From assembly GCA_008973525.1 (NCBI GenBank), contig WACJ01000040.1, positions 558,001 through 622,000 on the forward strand: DNA of 64,000 nucleotides. Direction: 5' to 3'. Position 1 is the first letter of the stretch, and every line of letters begins with the position of its first letter. The notes under the pieces were generated by a model. The model had not been told where the DNA came from and ran no database searches. It was given only the letters and a program-made list of their open reading frames with translations. The position numbers and the translations under genes are program-made. This document shows positions 40,254 to 53,159 of this stretch, in pieces. The stretch is from Stenopsyche tienmushanensis. Taxonomy: Eukaryota > Arthropoda > Insecta > Trichoptera > Stenopsychidae.

Positions 40254-40520
40254 AGTAAATATAACTTATTTGAAATCTTGGATGCATTTCTATTTCTCAA
40301 ACTAGTCGTGGGAGAAATTGTTGTCAATTTCTTCTAATCATTTTTAGTGTCAATTACCACTATTGTTATATATTTGAATTTATCAATGACGAAAACATTA
40401 CCAAGCACCTCAATTTTAGCCTTTTGGCAGTTCGTGGGACACCCCTTGGTGCAACATTTTTTAACTTTCCATTTTCGACATTATTTTTTCCTTTTTCGAA
40501 TTATTCGTTCACAAATCGAT
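40254..40520 (-). mobile_element. Mariner family 4 fragment (central part)
   Basis: Positions 40254-40430 closely match 53439-53624 (shared agtaaatataacttattt, tcttggatgcattt, caaactagtc, actattgttat, caattttagcctt). On the minus strand it reads VAPRGVPRTAKRLKL, corresponding to the linker before the AGKVLASVFWD region of mariner transposases. It is therefore a central fragment of the mariner at 53.2-54.1 kb. The upper boundary is approximate. ORFs reported in plus frames here are chance. Confidence 0.7.
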
Positions 40521-40810
40521 CCTTCGTCGAGTGCTTAGTTAATATTTTCACCTACTTTCGCTGCATTGTGCCCGCGCGTAGACTTTTCCTTTACAAGAAA
40601 ATCGATTTTTATCATTCTAAGAATTCCAAACGACTCATTCGAAATATCAGACAGAGGTAAAATTGTATCGGAAACCCGTTTCTAACGTCTTAACGTTATT
40701 AAAAAACATATCAAATATCGAATTGATTTTGTGAATATTTGGAACTCTTATTTGTGATCCTATTTCATGACAGTAATTTTTTTTTCGTTCCTTCAATTTC
40801 TTGGTTGATT

Positions 40811-40904
40811 AAGGTCAGATCCACACTATGGTGCCAGTAACGGTTCGATCTCGCTCCGGTCTCGGTCGAACCGTTACTGGCACCATAGTGTGGATCGGGC
40901 CTAA
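40811..40904. mobile_element. Palindromic MITE with perfect 31-bp arms
   Basis: Arms 40818-40848 and 40866-40896 are exact reverse complements of 31 bp around a 17-nt loop (tctcgctccggtctcgg). Similarity continues outward imperfectly (aggtca versus gggcct). The key arm sequence begins gatccacactatggtgcc. It carries no ORF. A half copy lies at 50898-50958, so it is a dispersed repeat rather than a one-off hairpin. Confidence 0.8.
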
Positions 40905-40954
40905 ATCATACAGTTCAAGTTGTATCTTTATTTTATGATTTCTATTTAGATTGA

Positions 40955-41060
40955 CAATGGTTGCCAACCATCCTAGAATGGCCAAGATTGTCCCGAAATT
41001 GAAGTTATTGTCTAAGATCCCGGTTTAAAATCAAATTGTCCTGGATTTTCAGAGAAAGTT
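40955..41060. repeat. Possible hAT-like terminus
   Basis: Reads caatggttgccaaccatcc then attgtcccgaaattgaag and attgtcctgga, similar to the TTGCCAACC...CCCGG ends of some hAT-type repeats. It lies only 50 bp from the palindromic MITE. No partner end or ORF found, so this is tentative. Confidence 0.3.
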
Positions 41061-44000
41061 ATCGGTCAATATCACATACACTCCAAAATAGTTCTTTCTA
41101 TTGCACATGACTTTGTGCTCAATCCGTTGAACGACCGTCAAACGTCCGTTGATCTACTACTGTCAGTCTGTTCATTTTGTAACTATATTTCTTTGTGCAC
41201 TCATGGGAAAACTATGTATGCTTATTATAAGTGGTCTCTCAGTGGAAAATATTATGATAGCTCAGCTCTGATCAGCTTTGGGCAATATATCCTGGAATTA
41301 TCCCCGAAAAATTGGCAATGCATTTGACATATATTTCAGAATTTCATGGCATTTTTTTGATGACAATATATTGAACTTGTAACCGTTTGGGCGCACACGT
41401 CTGGAATAACTGATTTTCGCAAATTATGAACGTAACATTGGAGTTAAACCATCACTAAAACACATAATTATTATGTTTTTGAATCAATGATATTGATTGT
41501 TGACAGTAGCGTTATCTGCCTCATTTCAATTCTCAGAGAAGATTGAGAGTTTTTGATCTGCTTAAGTTTGTTTTCGTTTTGATGATTTTCGTCGATGTGA
41601 GATAATATTTGAAGTGTCCACAAATACGGTGGGCATAGACTTACCTGGTGCAAAATGCAAGTATTGTCTGCTGACGCATGACGGGATTTGACGGCTGTAT
41701 ACGTCAAAGTGCTAACAAAACCAAATCAATTGCTAAAAATAACGAATGCGTTACTATATTATTAGCAAGAGGTATTTAAAATGGATTAAAATATTTGAAA
41801 TATGAAAGATATTTTTATTCTCTTTTATAATATAATAAATGGTACAGCTTTTGGGATAAAATAGTTTCTAAATTTAATTTTTGCAATGTTAAGAAATAGG
41901 CTTTAAATAATAAGTCATTGTCATATGAATTATAAATACATTTGATCCTGCTTAGATGTCTTTGATTTTGGGAAGCTTCTTATAATCGATAACATTTTAC
42001 AGGATTATTTATCCTATATGTTGACAATCAAAAACCTACCAAATATAGTTTCTAGTACGATAAAGATGCAAGAACATCAAAAATCGCACAATTCATGTTA
42101 TTTACTTGCGAAAAAACAGCAGACGCAACACTGGAGAATTATTATAAAAAATGCTGCATCTTTAATGCTCCCAATATCATAGATGATATTTTATGGGAAA
42201 ATATAAGCATACACGGCTTAATGATAAAGAAATAATAGTTTAAACATCTATAAAAAATCGCAAATATCATAAACCCTTCACCGATGGAGATTGAGAAGCT
42301 TAAATACGTATTTGGAGTTTAAAATTTAAATGGATGCACATAATGCCAATTTTATGTCAGTTCAATCAATTGAATTTTCATGGAGTCATCATATTTTTGT
42401 GACTTGTTAATTGTAACATGAATAAAGATGAAAATATGTTCAAAGTAAAAAGAGTATCGTCATCGATTGAACCAATTAAATTTCATCATAATCGATTATG
42501 GCATGGGATAATCTTTTTCTAAAAAAATTTTTTGGATTTTTTAAAATAATAAATCCATACTAAATCCTTTCACACAATCATTGCATCAAATTCTCCCTCT
42601 CTGAAGTACTATTTCCTAAGAGCGCCGGAATTTTGGCAAGATTCGTATCTCTGCAAGTCTTACTCAGACTCCAGACTAATCTGAACGGACTCACAGGTGA
42701 ATCTGGAGCAGTGCCCTTACCTGAAGACTTAGACGGTGATGTTGAGCGTGTGCCGACAAACGAGCTGTCGGCCTTTGCAAAAAAAATATGTAGGGGCGGT
42801 GTTACTAATGGGGACCTCCGCGTCTAAACTCGTAATGGTATTTTGTGCAATATATTTGCTTAACAGCCTTTTGGTGATCTGTTTTCGTCTTCAGAAAAAA
42901 GTTAATTAGCTCTCGAGCCGTGGAATTATGTGAGAACACATAGCCCAATGGACAGGTAGATAAAAAATATCGGCCCTTTGGAGATCGACCCAAGGAAACG
43001 GAAATACTCGTAAAAGAGCATAATCGCCGTCTAATTCAATTTCGGAATAGACGATGTGTAAATTGAGTCAGTCCTTTGTCTACCTGTTAAATTAGACCTA
43101 TATAAATAGCGCCTTTAAGTGAAATTGATGATCCTGTGATCGAATTGGGCGCACGTGGACTCAATGAGCAATCCTTAGCATATTTAAAGCCTGCAAAAAA
43201 TCGCAGAAAATCATTTCATTTTAGAAGCTCATGATCGTAATTAAGCATCGGATGCACGCACGCATAAAAGAGCACGAATCAAAAATCTCAATGGTAATCT
43301 AATGTATTTCGTATTTGCAGATTGAAATTTGGGTAATTCTGAGGGTTTTTTTAAAAGTATTTTTGTATGTGTTTGAGTATAATAAACCTTCTCAACATAT
43401 TTATTAACAACAAAATACGTAATACAAATAAATTGGAACACAAAGGACGTGAGTAAACGTTTGTCCTTTAGATGTTCCGTGACTAATTTTTAGACATAAA
43501 AAGGAACACCGCTACTCCAAATATAGTCGGTTCAATTGAAGATGCAATATCGCTTTAAAATATATGCATGCAATATTTTTATTTAATTTGCAATACTTTT
43601 ATCATAGCAAATTAATCAATAATTTATTCCAATATAAGTTTGTAAGTCATTTCAGCTATTGAATGGCTATTTAACAATTTTTTTTAGCAATGAGAATACA
43701 TCCATATTTTTTAAAGGCTTTAATTTAATCTAAGCACTGATTAAAATTGCAATGATGCTCAAAATTGTTCGAACTGCATTAAAATATTTCTTAAATTGAT
43801 ATATTAAAAATATCACTTTTTTGCAAGAAATGTTATTTCATCGCGAGTTTCATATCCTTTTACTTTGTTTTTTTGCAATCAATTGATTTGGGAAAACCTA
43901 TAGCTATAATGAGCCACAAAGAAGGAACATAATTGATTGTAATGATCGATAAGTCGTTTAAAATGATTTGTACGATTGAAATTTATGTCCTTAATCTTGG

Positions 44001-44277
44001 ACATGTTCTATATTTATTTGGAAAAATATCGATTTAAAATATCCAAAAAGCGTTATCGCCATACAATCAAGATCTTAACACTTTGTATGCGGTCATGCAT
44101 TAAACGCAACAATATCAAAATCATACAACGCGAATTATTTGGGCAATCGCATGCAACTATTTTTTTTAAATATCTGCGCTAAAAATGATACATATTTGAT
44201 TAAAAAAATATATTTCAACACTGCATCATGTGACTCAAATGCAAATGCAGCAAATGTGACTCTTGGAAGCTTTTTTT

Positions 44278-44731
44278 GTACTATTTTCTCGAATTATGTG
44301 ACATTTAGCACTGTCTTGATAGAAATAGACATCAGAAACATCAATATGATTTAATCGTGCTCATAAAAAGTCACTCAACATTCAGTGTTACTGTACATTT
44401 TCAGCACCATCTTCAGAGAAATGTGGTCCAGTGATTCCATTTGCCCAAAATGCACACCAAACCGTAACATTTTTAATGATTGACATCTTTAATGAATGCA
44501 ACAATTTTGCTTGTTGACGAATCGATTCATCGTTAAATGAGCTTCATTGCTAAATAAAAATTCGCTTGAAAAAAATTCACCCCTCGTTCATTGTGCAATA
44601 ATAATGGAAACACGTTATTATAGTTAAAATTGCACTATCTTCTACTAAATTAAAACGTCTTTTGTCATTTGAAAAGACGTTACATGTAGACAATATATAG
44701 TGCTGACATCTAAGCGTTGCATTTGGATGAC
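44278..44731 (-). mobile_element. Tc1/mariner-type remnant, family 2, copy 2
   Basis: Minus strand reads FLFSNEAHLTMNRFVNKQNC, then VWCAFWANGITGPHFSEDGAEN, MLSDFL and DVYFYQDSAKCHIIRE, in broken frames. The second catalytic Asp (YQDSAKCH) survives, while the first block has NEAHL instead of DEAHF. Collinear with the copy at 15.76-16.25 kb, including the flanking ctaagcgttgc. Frameshifts and stops mark it as a fossil. Confidence 0.82.
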
Positions 44732-46755
44732 TTTTAATTATATAATCCTTAACACTTTCATAAATTTGTTAAAGAGGGATATTCAAGTCTAGAGGCACAA
44801 GTTTTAGACTTTTTTCTAGTTCGATTAAAAAAAACCAAAAACAATTTTACAATACATTTTTTTTACCAGATATTTTCAGAATTTATCATTTTTTCGCTCA
44901 AAAAAATATTGAGTTTTTCAAAGTTCTAGACCAGAATAATATTTGCAGATAATTTTCAATATGTACTCTGCTCCTGCAATTAATGTGTTAATAAAAGGAC
45001 ATGATTTTGTCGAATTTGTTGAATTAAGGTTATATTATATCCGAAAAATCGATATTTTCAAATCGGTTCAGTCCCGGTTTCCGTTTCGACAAAAATAACG
45101 GTTCTACGGGTTTTCGGTTCATTCTCAGTCTGAAGTCCTGCTAAATAAATTCAAAATATATTATTACATATCCAAACGATATTGACGAGCGAAATGCGTT
45201 GCCCATTTGAACGGACCATACAAGGAATCTACCTGTTCTAAGACGATACACTTATGGGAGAATGGTCCTGAAAAAGTAAGAAAAAAAGCAAACAATTAAC
45301 CTAACGTGCACAAGAACGATAGAAAGTAGGAAAAAAAGTGGGTTTTAAATTCTTATGACATTTCCAACACCGTGAATCATCTGAAGTGGGTACGCTCCGA
45401 AGACAAAGAGCGAACCAACAAACAACGCCAAAGTCTTTTCAATGCTACGGCTTCGACTAAAAAAAGAAAAAGTTCAATTCGCTCACGGCTACCGCAATCT
45501 CAGAAGATCAATAGTGAATGTATTTGAAGCTTAATTAATCGACCATAAGTGACCTTGGAGCCTGAAAGAAGTCCGAGCCTCTCGGATGCGTTTGTCGAAT
45601 TTTTACAACTCTTTTGTCAGTGATATACATCGAGGAGTGTGAAAATATCTAATTAGTAGGGAACATCTCATAAACGTACAATAATGGCTCATTGTAAAAC
45701 AAAAAGATCAATCCCACACAAAGGGTCTATTCTTCTAGGACCGAACCATAAAAAAATATTGATCCCAATAAAAATCAATCCTAAATATAAATACGTACAA
45801 TTCAAATATGATGGTTAATATGTTTATGATATTATTCGCAGAACAACCTTAAAAGCCCTAACATCTCAGCATTGACCGGGATGGTTCTTAATTTTTAAAT
45901 CCAATACGGTAGGGGATACGTGAATAATATATAAAATACATTTATATATAATATTACTATGATTGGCTCCGGCTTTTAAAGAACTAATAGATGATGTTTT
46001 AATAGAATCCGGCTACCGTATGAAAGGTACTGGAGTCGATTTTTAAATGTTTTTTTTTGTCGAAGGACCCGAGAAGACTTGGTCCGAATGAGACGGAGCT
46101 CGAATCGAAACGGTCGAAATATTAAATGTTTGAACGATTTCGTCCGACGACTTTCGGACAATGTTGACGAACGTCGAACAATGAAAGCACGTGGGACACA
46201 CGTGCCACTTTCGAAAATTACCATTGGTTTATGATGTGACATTAACACAATTGAATTTTTTGTTTTGAACAACAGTAAAAAATTCCTACCGATTTATTTT
46301 TAGCTAGGTTTTTGTATTGTTCGAGTCAAAAAAATTAGTATTGCAAATTTTATTTTTTGTATAAACACGCAAACATAAACAATGAATGGGCTTCAATTAT
46401 TTTAATTTCAATGAAATACATTGATAAGCTTAAATTATTCAATCAAAATATATCATATTAATAAAGCATTTAAAATAATATGCAAGAACATTGGCCGTCC
46501 ATGCAAATAATCAAAACTAAGTATAATTGATTTTTTATGCTATAATATAAAATAATATGTTTTGATATTTTTAAACCTTTTTTCTTCTTTATTTGAAATC
46601 GTTTTTTGCAATTTTCGCAAATGTAGATAGTTTTATCCCGGGATTAGTAAACGTAAAACCGAAAAAATCGGAATCTAAAAGAAATCGTACATCCCATCAG
46701 CACGATAAAAGCTACTAAATCGAGACATTCCCGCCCAAAATTGGAAGTTTGGAAA

Positions 46756-46810
46756 CAGTGGCGTAACTACTAATTAGCGAGCTTAGACGACGCCTAGGGA
46801 CAGTAACTGT
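46756..46810. repeat. Possible transposon terminus (cagtggcgtaactac)
   Basis: The string cagtggcgtaactac followed by gacgacgcctagggacag looks like the CAGTGGCGTAAC-type end of common insect DNA transposons. Only one end is visible. Tentative. Confidence 0.3.
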
Positions 46811-47964
46811 CTAATCTATGTATACATATACAGAGTATATATATGTTTTTAAAATTGTTATATTAATCTTTCCCTACCGGTGATGTATTTACTACACCTC
46901 GACTCTAATAATGGGAATATCGATATGAAATAAAAAATATACGGGGTTTAGAATTTTTTTATTCTTCCGTATAATAATTACGAATCACATCAAAGTATTA
47001 TAGTGTATAAGTATTTATCTGCAGCGACGGAAATAAATAATTTGTCGGGAAATCGGGAATTTTTCGAGGTTTATTCCGTGTCTCAGCAGATAGGAAGTTA
47101 GCAAGTTGCCTGGCTTCCAAAATCAGATCCAGGCTAAATGACGAAACACTCTTTAATGTTACTTCGGCCATATTTTCAAAATAATAATCGAAATTGATAA
47201 TATTAAATACATTCCACCTGAATTTATAATTCTTTAGAAAGGCACGTGCATTTATATTCATATAGAATCGGGAATGACAGCGTTTCTAACTCAAACAGAT
47301 CAATCAGGAATGTTCAAATTCCCCAAATATACGGATATTGTGTTTCATTTTTAATAGTCTGGGTTTGATATAAGAGTCGACGGATTTCTCCACTATGTCA
47401 GAATGATAGCTTGATATTCGGCTAGGAAGGCGCTCACCATAGGATAGATCACGACTTGGTCTCGTCGAGATAAGATTCCCCGTGGCCAGGTGAGATTGAC
47501 TCCTGTTCGACCGTTACAAATGGCGTCATCGTAATTAATGAGGTGCAGCATGACGAGCATTGTCGGCAGGGCGCCGGCGCGACCAGCTCTTCGCCATGTG
47601 CACCCATCAGCAGCCTCGAGAGTAAAGCACCGACAAACCGTGAGAAATCAATCGCCAATCGTCTCGGCGAATTCTGGTGCTTCTGTGTTTTGATCGAATC
47701 GACAGCCTCCGCTCAACACAAAAAATGCCTTTCAATAGCCTTCCTACGAACAGTGGCAAAATTGCCGATCAAACACCATACGAGAAATTCCGATCCGACG
47801 ACCCATCAAGCACCTATAGAGTGATCCGAAAATTACACTGTCGCAATCGAATGAGGCAATGCTACTTCTTCGTCGAAAAGTAAAAGATCTTCTTATTGGG
47901 ATGCTAAACAGTGAGCGAGAAATCATAGATGAGTAGCAACATATGATCAAGGCGTAACACGTCA

Positions 47965-48767
47965 CTCAATAAGTTCATAGGATGATATATAGTTGACGCC
48001 AATATTGACAAATTCATATGATTTTTAAGTAGTACCAACCTTCAAATAATGCATCTCAAAATTTCATAACAATCTAGCGTTGAGTTCACAATTTACAGGG
48101 TTATTTGGACATGAAGAAAAATTCAAGTTGCGTGAGATAGTTGACACCTTAAAGATACTAGAAGGCAGTGAAGATAGATCAAAAACAACGCGTCGACAAT
48201 TCAGAGCCCTATTTAAAGCTGTTTCGAGAATTTTTCATACGTTCACCAATGGATGAAACATGGATCCATCAATACAATCCAGTCAAATCAGCAGTCAACC
48301 GAGTGGATAGCAATCGGAGGAAGCTTTCTAAAGTGAGCTAAACGCAAATCTTAATAGGTAAGGTTTTGGCCTCTGTATTTTGGTATATTCATTGACTACC
48401 TTGCGACAAAAAGAACCAATGCCATGTCACAAGTCAATCTCAACAATGGCAAAATTGCACGAATTCCACTTTGAATTGCTTCCCCATCACCGTATTCCCC
48501 AAATCAGACTCCCAGCGATTAACTAGGTTTGCAAACCTAAAATTAATGTTCCAGGGTAAGAGATTTGGCTCCAAAGAAGTGATCGCCGAAACTGAATGAA
48601 GCCTATTTTGAGCCAAAGATAAATCGTTCTATAAAAAGGGCATCGAAATGTTAGAAAAGCTTTAGAATGAAAGTATCATTGATGAAAGAGACTATGTTGA
48701 TGAAATATGTACATTTGAAATTTGCTTAAATGTTGTTGTTTCATTAGTCATCCTACGAACTTATTGA
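47965..48767 (+). mobile_element. Mariner remnant, family 3 (803 bp)
   Basis: Inverted termini ctcaataagttcataggat and atcctacgaacttattga. The interior reads on the plus strand in broken frames as mariner transposase: FIRSPMDETWIHQYNPVKSA carries the first catalytic Asp, followed by GKVLASVFWYIH, FANLKLMFQGKRFGSKE and KDKSFYKKGIEMLEK. The second catalytic block is lost between VFW and the LNCFPI-like segment. Stops and frameshifts make it non-functional. It is the most complete copy of its family here. Confidence 0.85.
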
Positions 48768-50897
48768 TTCATGTGTTATCTAAACTGCATTACAACAAAT
48801 CTGATTTAGAGAATCAGTCAATACGTTCGAATCAAATGATTTACAATTTTAAAAATAAGATGATTTATCACGTAATTTATAATAAAAAAAACGATTATAT
48901 CGATCATCTTACACTCAAGAAAATCTTCATGAAATCATGAATAATTTTTCAAACAATTTCATCATTGTATTTAACGTATCTCAGATATTTTTTCATCGTC
49001 ATACACTAATCAATCAAGTAATATTCCACCACAGTCATAAAAATATCAGTTAATATTACTATGAAAATGTTTTATCTTATGATATGGCGCTTATAATTTG
49101 CACACAATCGGATAAATTAATAGTAAAGACGAAATATACAGATCATTCTGGATTAGTATTCCATTATTATAGGATCGTTAATCATCTTGATATTTTTTTA
49201 ATGGTCAAAAATTACGTACATTTACGAAAGTACACGTTTATGGTGGTATGTTAAGCGCAAGATTGATTCAATTTGTATAAATGATTAATTGAAATTAACG
49301 ATCGAAAGCTCGCCAATTATATCAGTGATTGGGAACCATCTGAATGGGACAGCCTCGAATTATTATAAGCATTCAATTCGGCCAATGAGCGTCCTTGCCT
49401 TATCCGTTTTTAGTAAGTATGACATAGTTTTTGATTAGGAAATAATACAAAGGTTCTTTTTTGATATTTGTTCGTTTTTAGTGCACGAAGATCTATAATG
49501 TATCATTAAGGAAACCTGATCAAAGACTCCGTGCGATGTAAAACCAGTGTTTAAAAGAATGACATCAAACGAAGTAACGACCGACGTAACCGGTGCCAAT
49601 GATTCAAAGACGACAAACACGTTTTGTCTGCCGAATTTTTAAACGATGTTTTCAATAGTCATTTATGACACGATTCAGCGTCGACAAAGACAGCATTGTT
49701 CTTAAGTCGAGACGAGAGCTTCTTGAAGTACAAGAAGAAACGTTGAAGAGGGTGAAGAGGCTCTCATCGAGCGTCGCCTTCAGTAGCTCGATCGAAAGAG
49801 CAATCGGAAAGCGAGGGTGAGGTCTTCGGCGGTCTCTTTGCCACCGCATTTTAACGACCTCCACAAACGAAGAGATTAAGATCTCATTAAATATTATGAC
49901 AGATCAATAGGTCGACGACAGGGCCCCACAGTCGATTTTTATCCGAGATCCGACCGATTGGGAATCTGCGATCGAATTTCGCGAATTTCGTCCGCATTTA
50001 ACAAGGACGTCTACGAACCGACAATGACAAGACGGCTAGCATTAATTATTAGAATTAATAAATCCGAATATCGTCTAGTTGGGGGAGTCGAAGTCGGTCC
50101 CTTCGGCTACGTCGGCCCTGCACAAGTCGCCCATAAAATTTGAAAGAGCAAGCGGCCAAAAAAATAACAATAATATTCAGGAACGGAACACGCCTTGGCG
50201 CCAACTCGAAATAAAGGTGTAACAGACCGCTCTTAGACCAACTCGCTACAAAAAAAATCAAGTAAAGAAGTTGTAAAAAAATATCTTTGTCTACTTGACC
50301 GATGAAGACCATACACTTTACGTATTTCGACATCATTGCACAAATAATATTGTAAAGGAACGAATACGATTCACATCAATATCACATGCATTGAAATTTC
50401 CCAATACAAATACATAAAATGTTCGGATTTTAATTCAGATCGCCAAACAATGTTTGCCCTGAATTCCTGGAGCTGAAAAAGGCGATTTGTAAAGTCATGC
50501 TGGAACGCCTGTGAGTGATTGGACATGCAATAATAATTAAAATATCATTTAAAAACTGATGCTTAATTTGCGCAAACCTCGAAACCACCCCCCGCCTCGG
50601 GGCTTGTGCTTCTAATTAACGGCCTCCCCGAGTCCATTCACTATCGGTTTGTAAGAATAGCAGGAGACAGGAACGAAGAAAATACAACTGTTGCCTTCAG
50701 GTCCTTGCTATTTCTCCACGGTTACGATATCAGAGACCCAGAAAGATCAGGCCTTCGGCCGTGACGACCGCTCAAGACTGAAGACTTGACCATCTCTAAC
50801 TTGTGATAAACACATAAACATTCTCATACAAAAAACGGGATTGGAATGATCCGATAGTGTGAATACTCTGATTGTTTCTTGTGTAAGAATATTTGAT

Positions 50898-50958
50898 CGG
50901 ACCGAGACCGGAGCGGGATCGAACCGTCAACGGCACCATAGATTGGATCGGGCCTTAT
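50898..50958. repeat. Half copy of the 40.8 kb palindromic MITE
   Basis: Reads accgagaccggagcg, gatcgaaccgt, cggcaccata and ggatcgggcctta in order, matching the reverse complement of the loop plus the left arm of the element at 40.8 kb with a few substitutions. The second arm is missing. Confidence 0.75.
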
Positions 50959-51349
50959 GCTTTCATAAAGTCTTATTGTTTAAGTTGTTTTGAGAGCAGG
51001 CATTTGTTTTGGTAATTAAGATATGAGCATCACGCTTATCGCTATGAAAAATCGCTATGAAAGACAGTTACAAATATAAATGATTACCCAGCGGGCCATT
51101 TGGGTAAGTGTATCGAAGAGTATCAACTCCATAAGATGTACGGATAGTTTTTTTAACCCCTACGGGAGTACTATCGGAGGTCCTCCGTAACCCCCTCCAC
51201 TATTCAGAAAGAACACTCTTGCACTCGGAGCTTGAAGCTCGGAGACATACAGAGACAGAGAAAACTTAAAGATCGTTAAGCCCAAATTTATCGACTTATA
51301 ATGATTTCGATTTCAAGTGTGTTATTTGTTTACGCAAATAAATTACCGA

Positions 51350-51530
51350 ATATTGTGTGCTATCGACAGTGTCTATTTATTTAATTGCTTGCTGTTCATC
51401 GCTGCTTGTTGAATGAGTCGTTCAATTATCATTTCCTTCTAAAGCAGGAGCAAATGAATCGATTTTGTTGTATATTGTTTATATAAAAAAAGACGTGGTC
51501 TTGTATGCTATCAACAGTGTTTATTTACAA
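51350..51530. repeat. Pair of imperfect direct repeats (possible retroelement trace)
   Basis: tgctatcgacagtgtctattta (about 51.36 kb) recurs as tgctatcaacagtgtttattta (about 51.50 kb), some 140 bp apart. The first is preceded by cgcaaataaattaccgaat, containing an AATAAA. This could be the end of a decayed LTR, but no reverse transcriptase or matching LTR was seen. Confidence 0.3.
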
Positions 51531-52872
51531 TTGAGTCTGCCTCGAATTGAAGATTGTCTTACGCCGATAGGAGCTGACAGAAAGCAATCGGTATAAAGCG
51601 ATTATGACATCAACGACTTCATCGATTTTAAATTTGCCCACTAACGAAAAGATTAAAGACTGGGCAAATTTTCGCGAAATGTAACAAAGTAGTTTCTCAA
51701 AAGTAGTAACACTTGATCGGACGCATTTTAAAAACATCCAATTTGAAATTGAATACATGAATATTAATTAAAAAATCCATTTGGTTAAATAATGTAAAGA
51801 TTGCGTTTCAATATGATATGCTTATGGTGTATGGTTCGCTTTGCATATATCCATCTCTTTCACAATGATACGCATTTAGTATAATTTATCCCATTCGCAC
51901 TCGCTAATGCATAAGTGCCACAAACACTCATTCTAATTTATTTAAAACATTGACCATTTCATAAAAAAATATGTTCAAATAAATTGTGGCATTGGTTATG
52001 TTGAGTTAATATTAGTTTTATTTAAGTTAAGGCAATCTATGGTGAAACTTTTGAAGTTGAAATTATTTCTTCGTGGTTCAGATTTGAGCTTTTATGAGAA
52101 GAGTATCATTTTAATACATTCGGAAGGGTTCATAAAATATATTTATATTGTGGAATTTGGACAAAAATATAGTATTTTTATGAGGTGTGCTTAAATTTTG
52201 CAAAGGTAGCGGTAATATATTCAGTTTGGGTTTTTTATGAGTTGGCGGCTCGGCCGCAAAGACGAGGTGTCTTGTCGTATTACACATGTCGGATGCGTCG
52301 GAATCGTAGGATTGACCATTGTTACCTGTCTAAATGGTTATGGCCGACCTATCAGAGATTCTCAAATAGCACCATAAAACATTGAAGGCACCTAGGCGCT
52401 AACTGCATAGCTTTTTTTATAAACCCATATGTAGTTCTGTATTTCTGTCGAAATTATCTTAAAATCGCTGGTTCGACTACCGTTTAATGATTCGCCATAC
52501 ACCGTCTGCATAAAGCAGCTCGTGATAGTCGACAATTAATCTCACGATAATTGGCTGTCACAAGATTAGTCGAGTTGTCGCGAGATTGTTGGAATATAAT
52601 TGTTATATCTATTAAATAAATAATGTAAACGATAAGTTTAATGTTATCAGTCTGTAGGAAATAAGGCTTGCGTGCGGTCTCGTAGAGCGCGACTCGATGA
52701 ACGCGGGTTGTGCGTGCATCCAGTGCCGTTTCGCCGCATCCATTCATTAGTGGTTTTGAGAGACAAAAGTCGAATTTTTGTGCCGGCCCCATTTTTTGGA
52801 GCATAAAAAAGTCGGCGCCCCATTGGGCGTTAACCCTGTCCGACGTAGAGACAATTGTGAATATAAAAAAAT

Positions 52873-52935
52873 ACCGACAGAGGGATTCGAACCGGACGCC
52901 TCGGGTGCAAAGGATAGCCGAATCCTTGTCAATCA
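52873..52935 (-). repeat. B-box-bearing tRNA-like segment, probable SINE
   Basis: Minus strand contains ccggttcgaatccctctgtc, a perfect pol III B box (GGTTCGAATCC), preceded by cctttgcacccgagg, but only a poor A box. The GC-rich sequence that follows on the minus strand to about 52.68 kb may be the body of the same repeat. The overlapping 174-aa minus ORF is explained by this. Confidence 0.4.
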
Positions 52936-53159
52936 ATTCTGAATAAAAGTAAGTTGTGCGTATGTGGAGAGGGTCGACATATAGGTTAGGCCTTATTGCA
53001 ATTTCCACTAATGAGAAATTGAGATTTCTTTGAATGCGTGCAACTTACATGGAACAAATCCAATCGACAAATTTCAAATGTATGGAAACAATTGCTAAAA
53101 TTGAGATGTAAATTTACACAATATAAGAGGATAGCTCCAGAAATATTCGACCTAACAAA

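Noticed and set aside
52484..53008. 174-aa minus ORF, the longest in the window
   Set aside because: Spans a pol III B box and repeat-like sequence; no domain and no supporting splice or start context.
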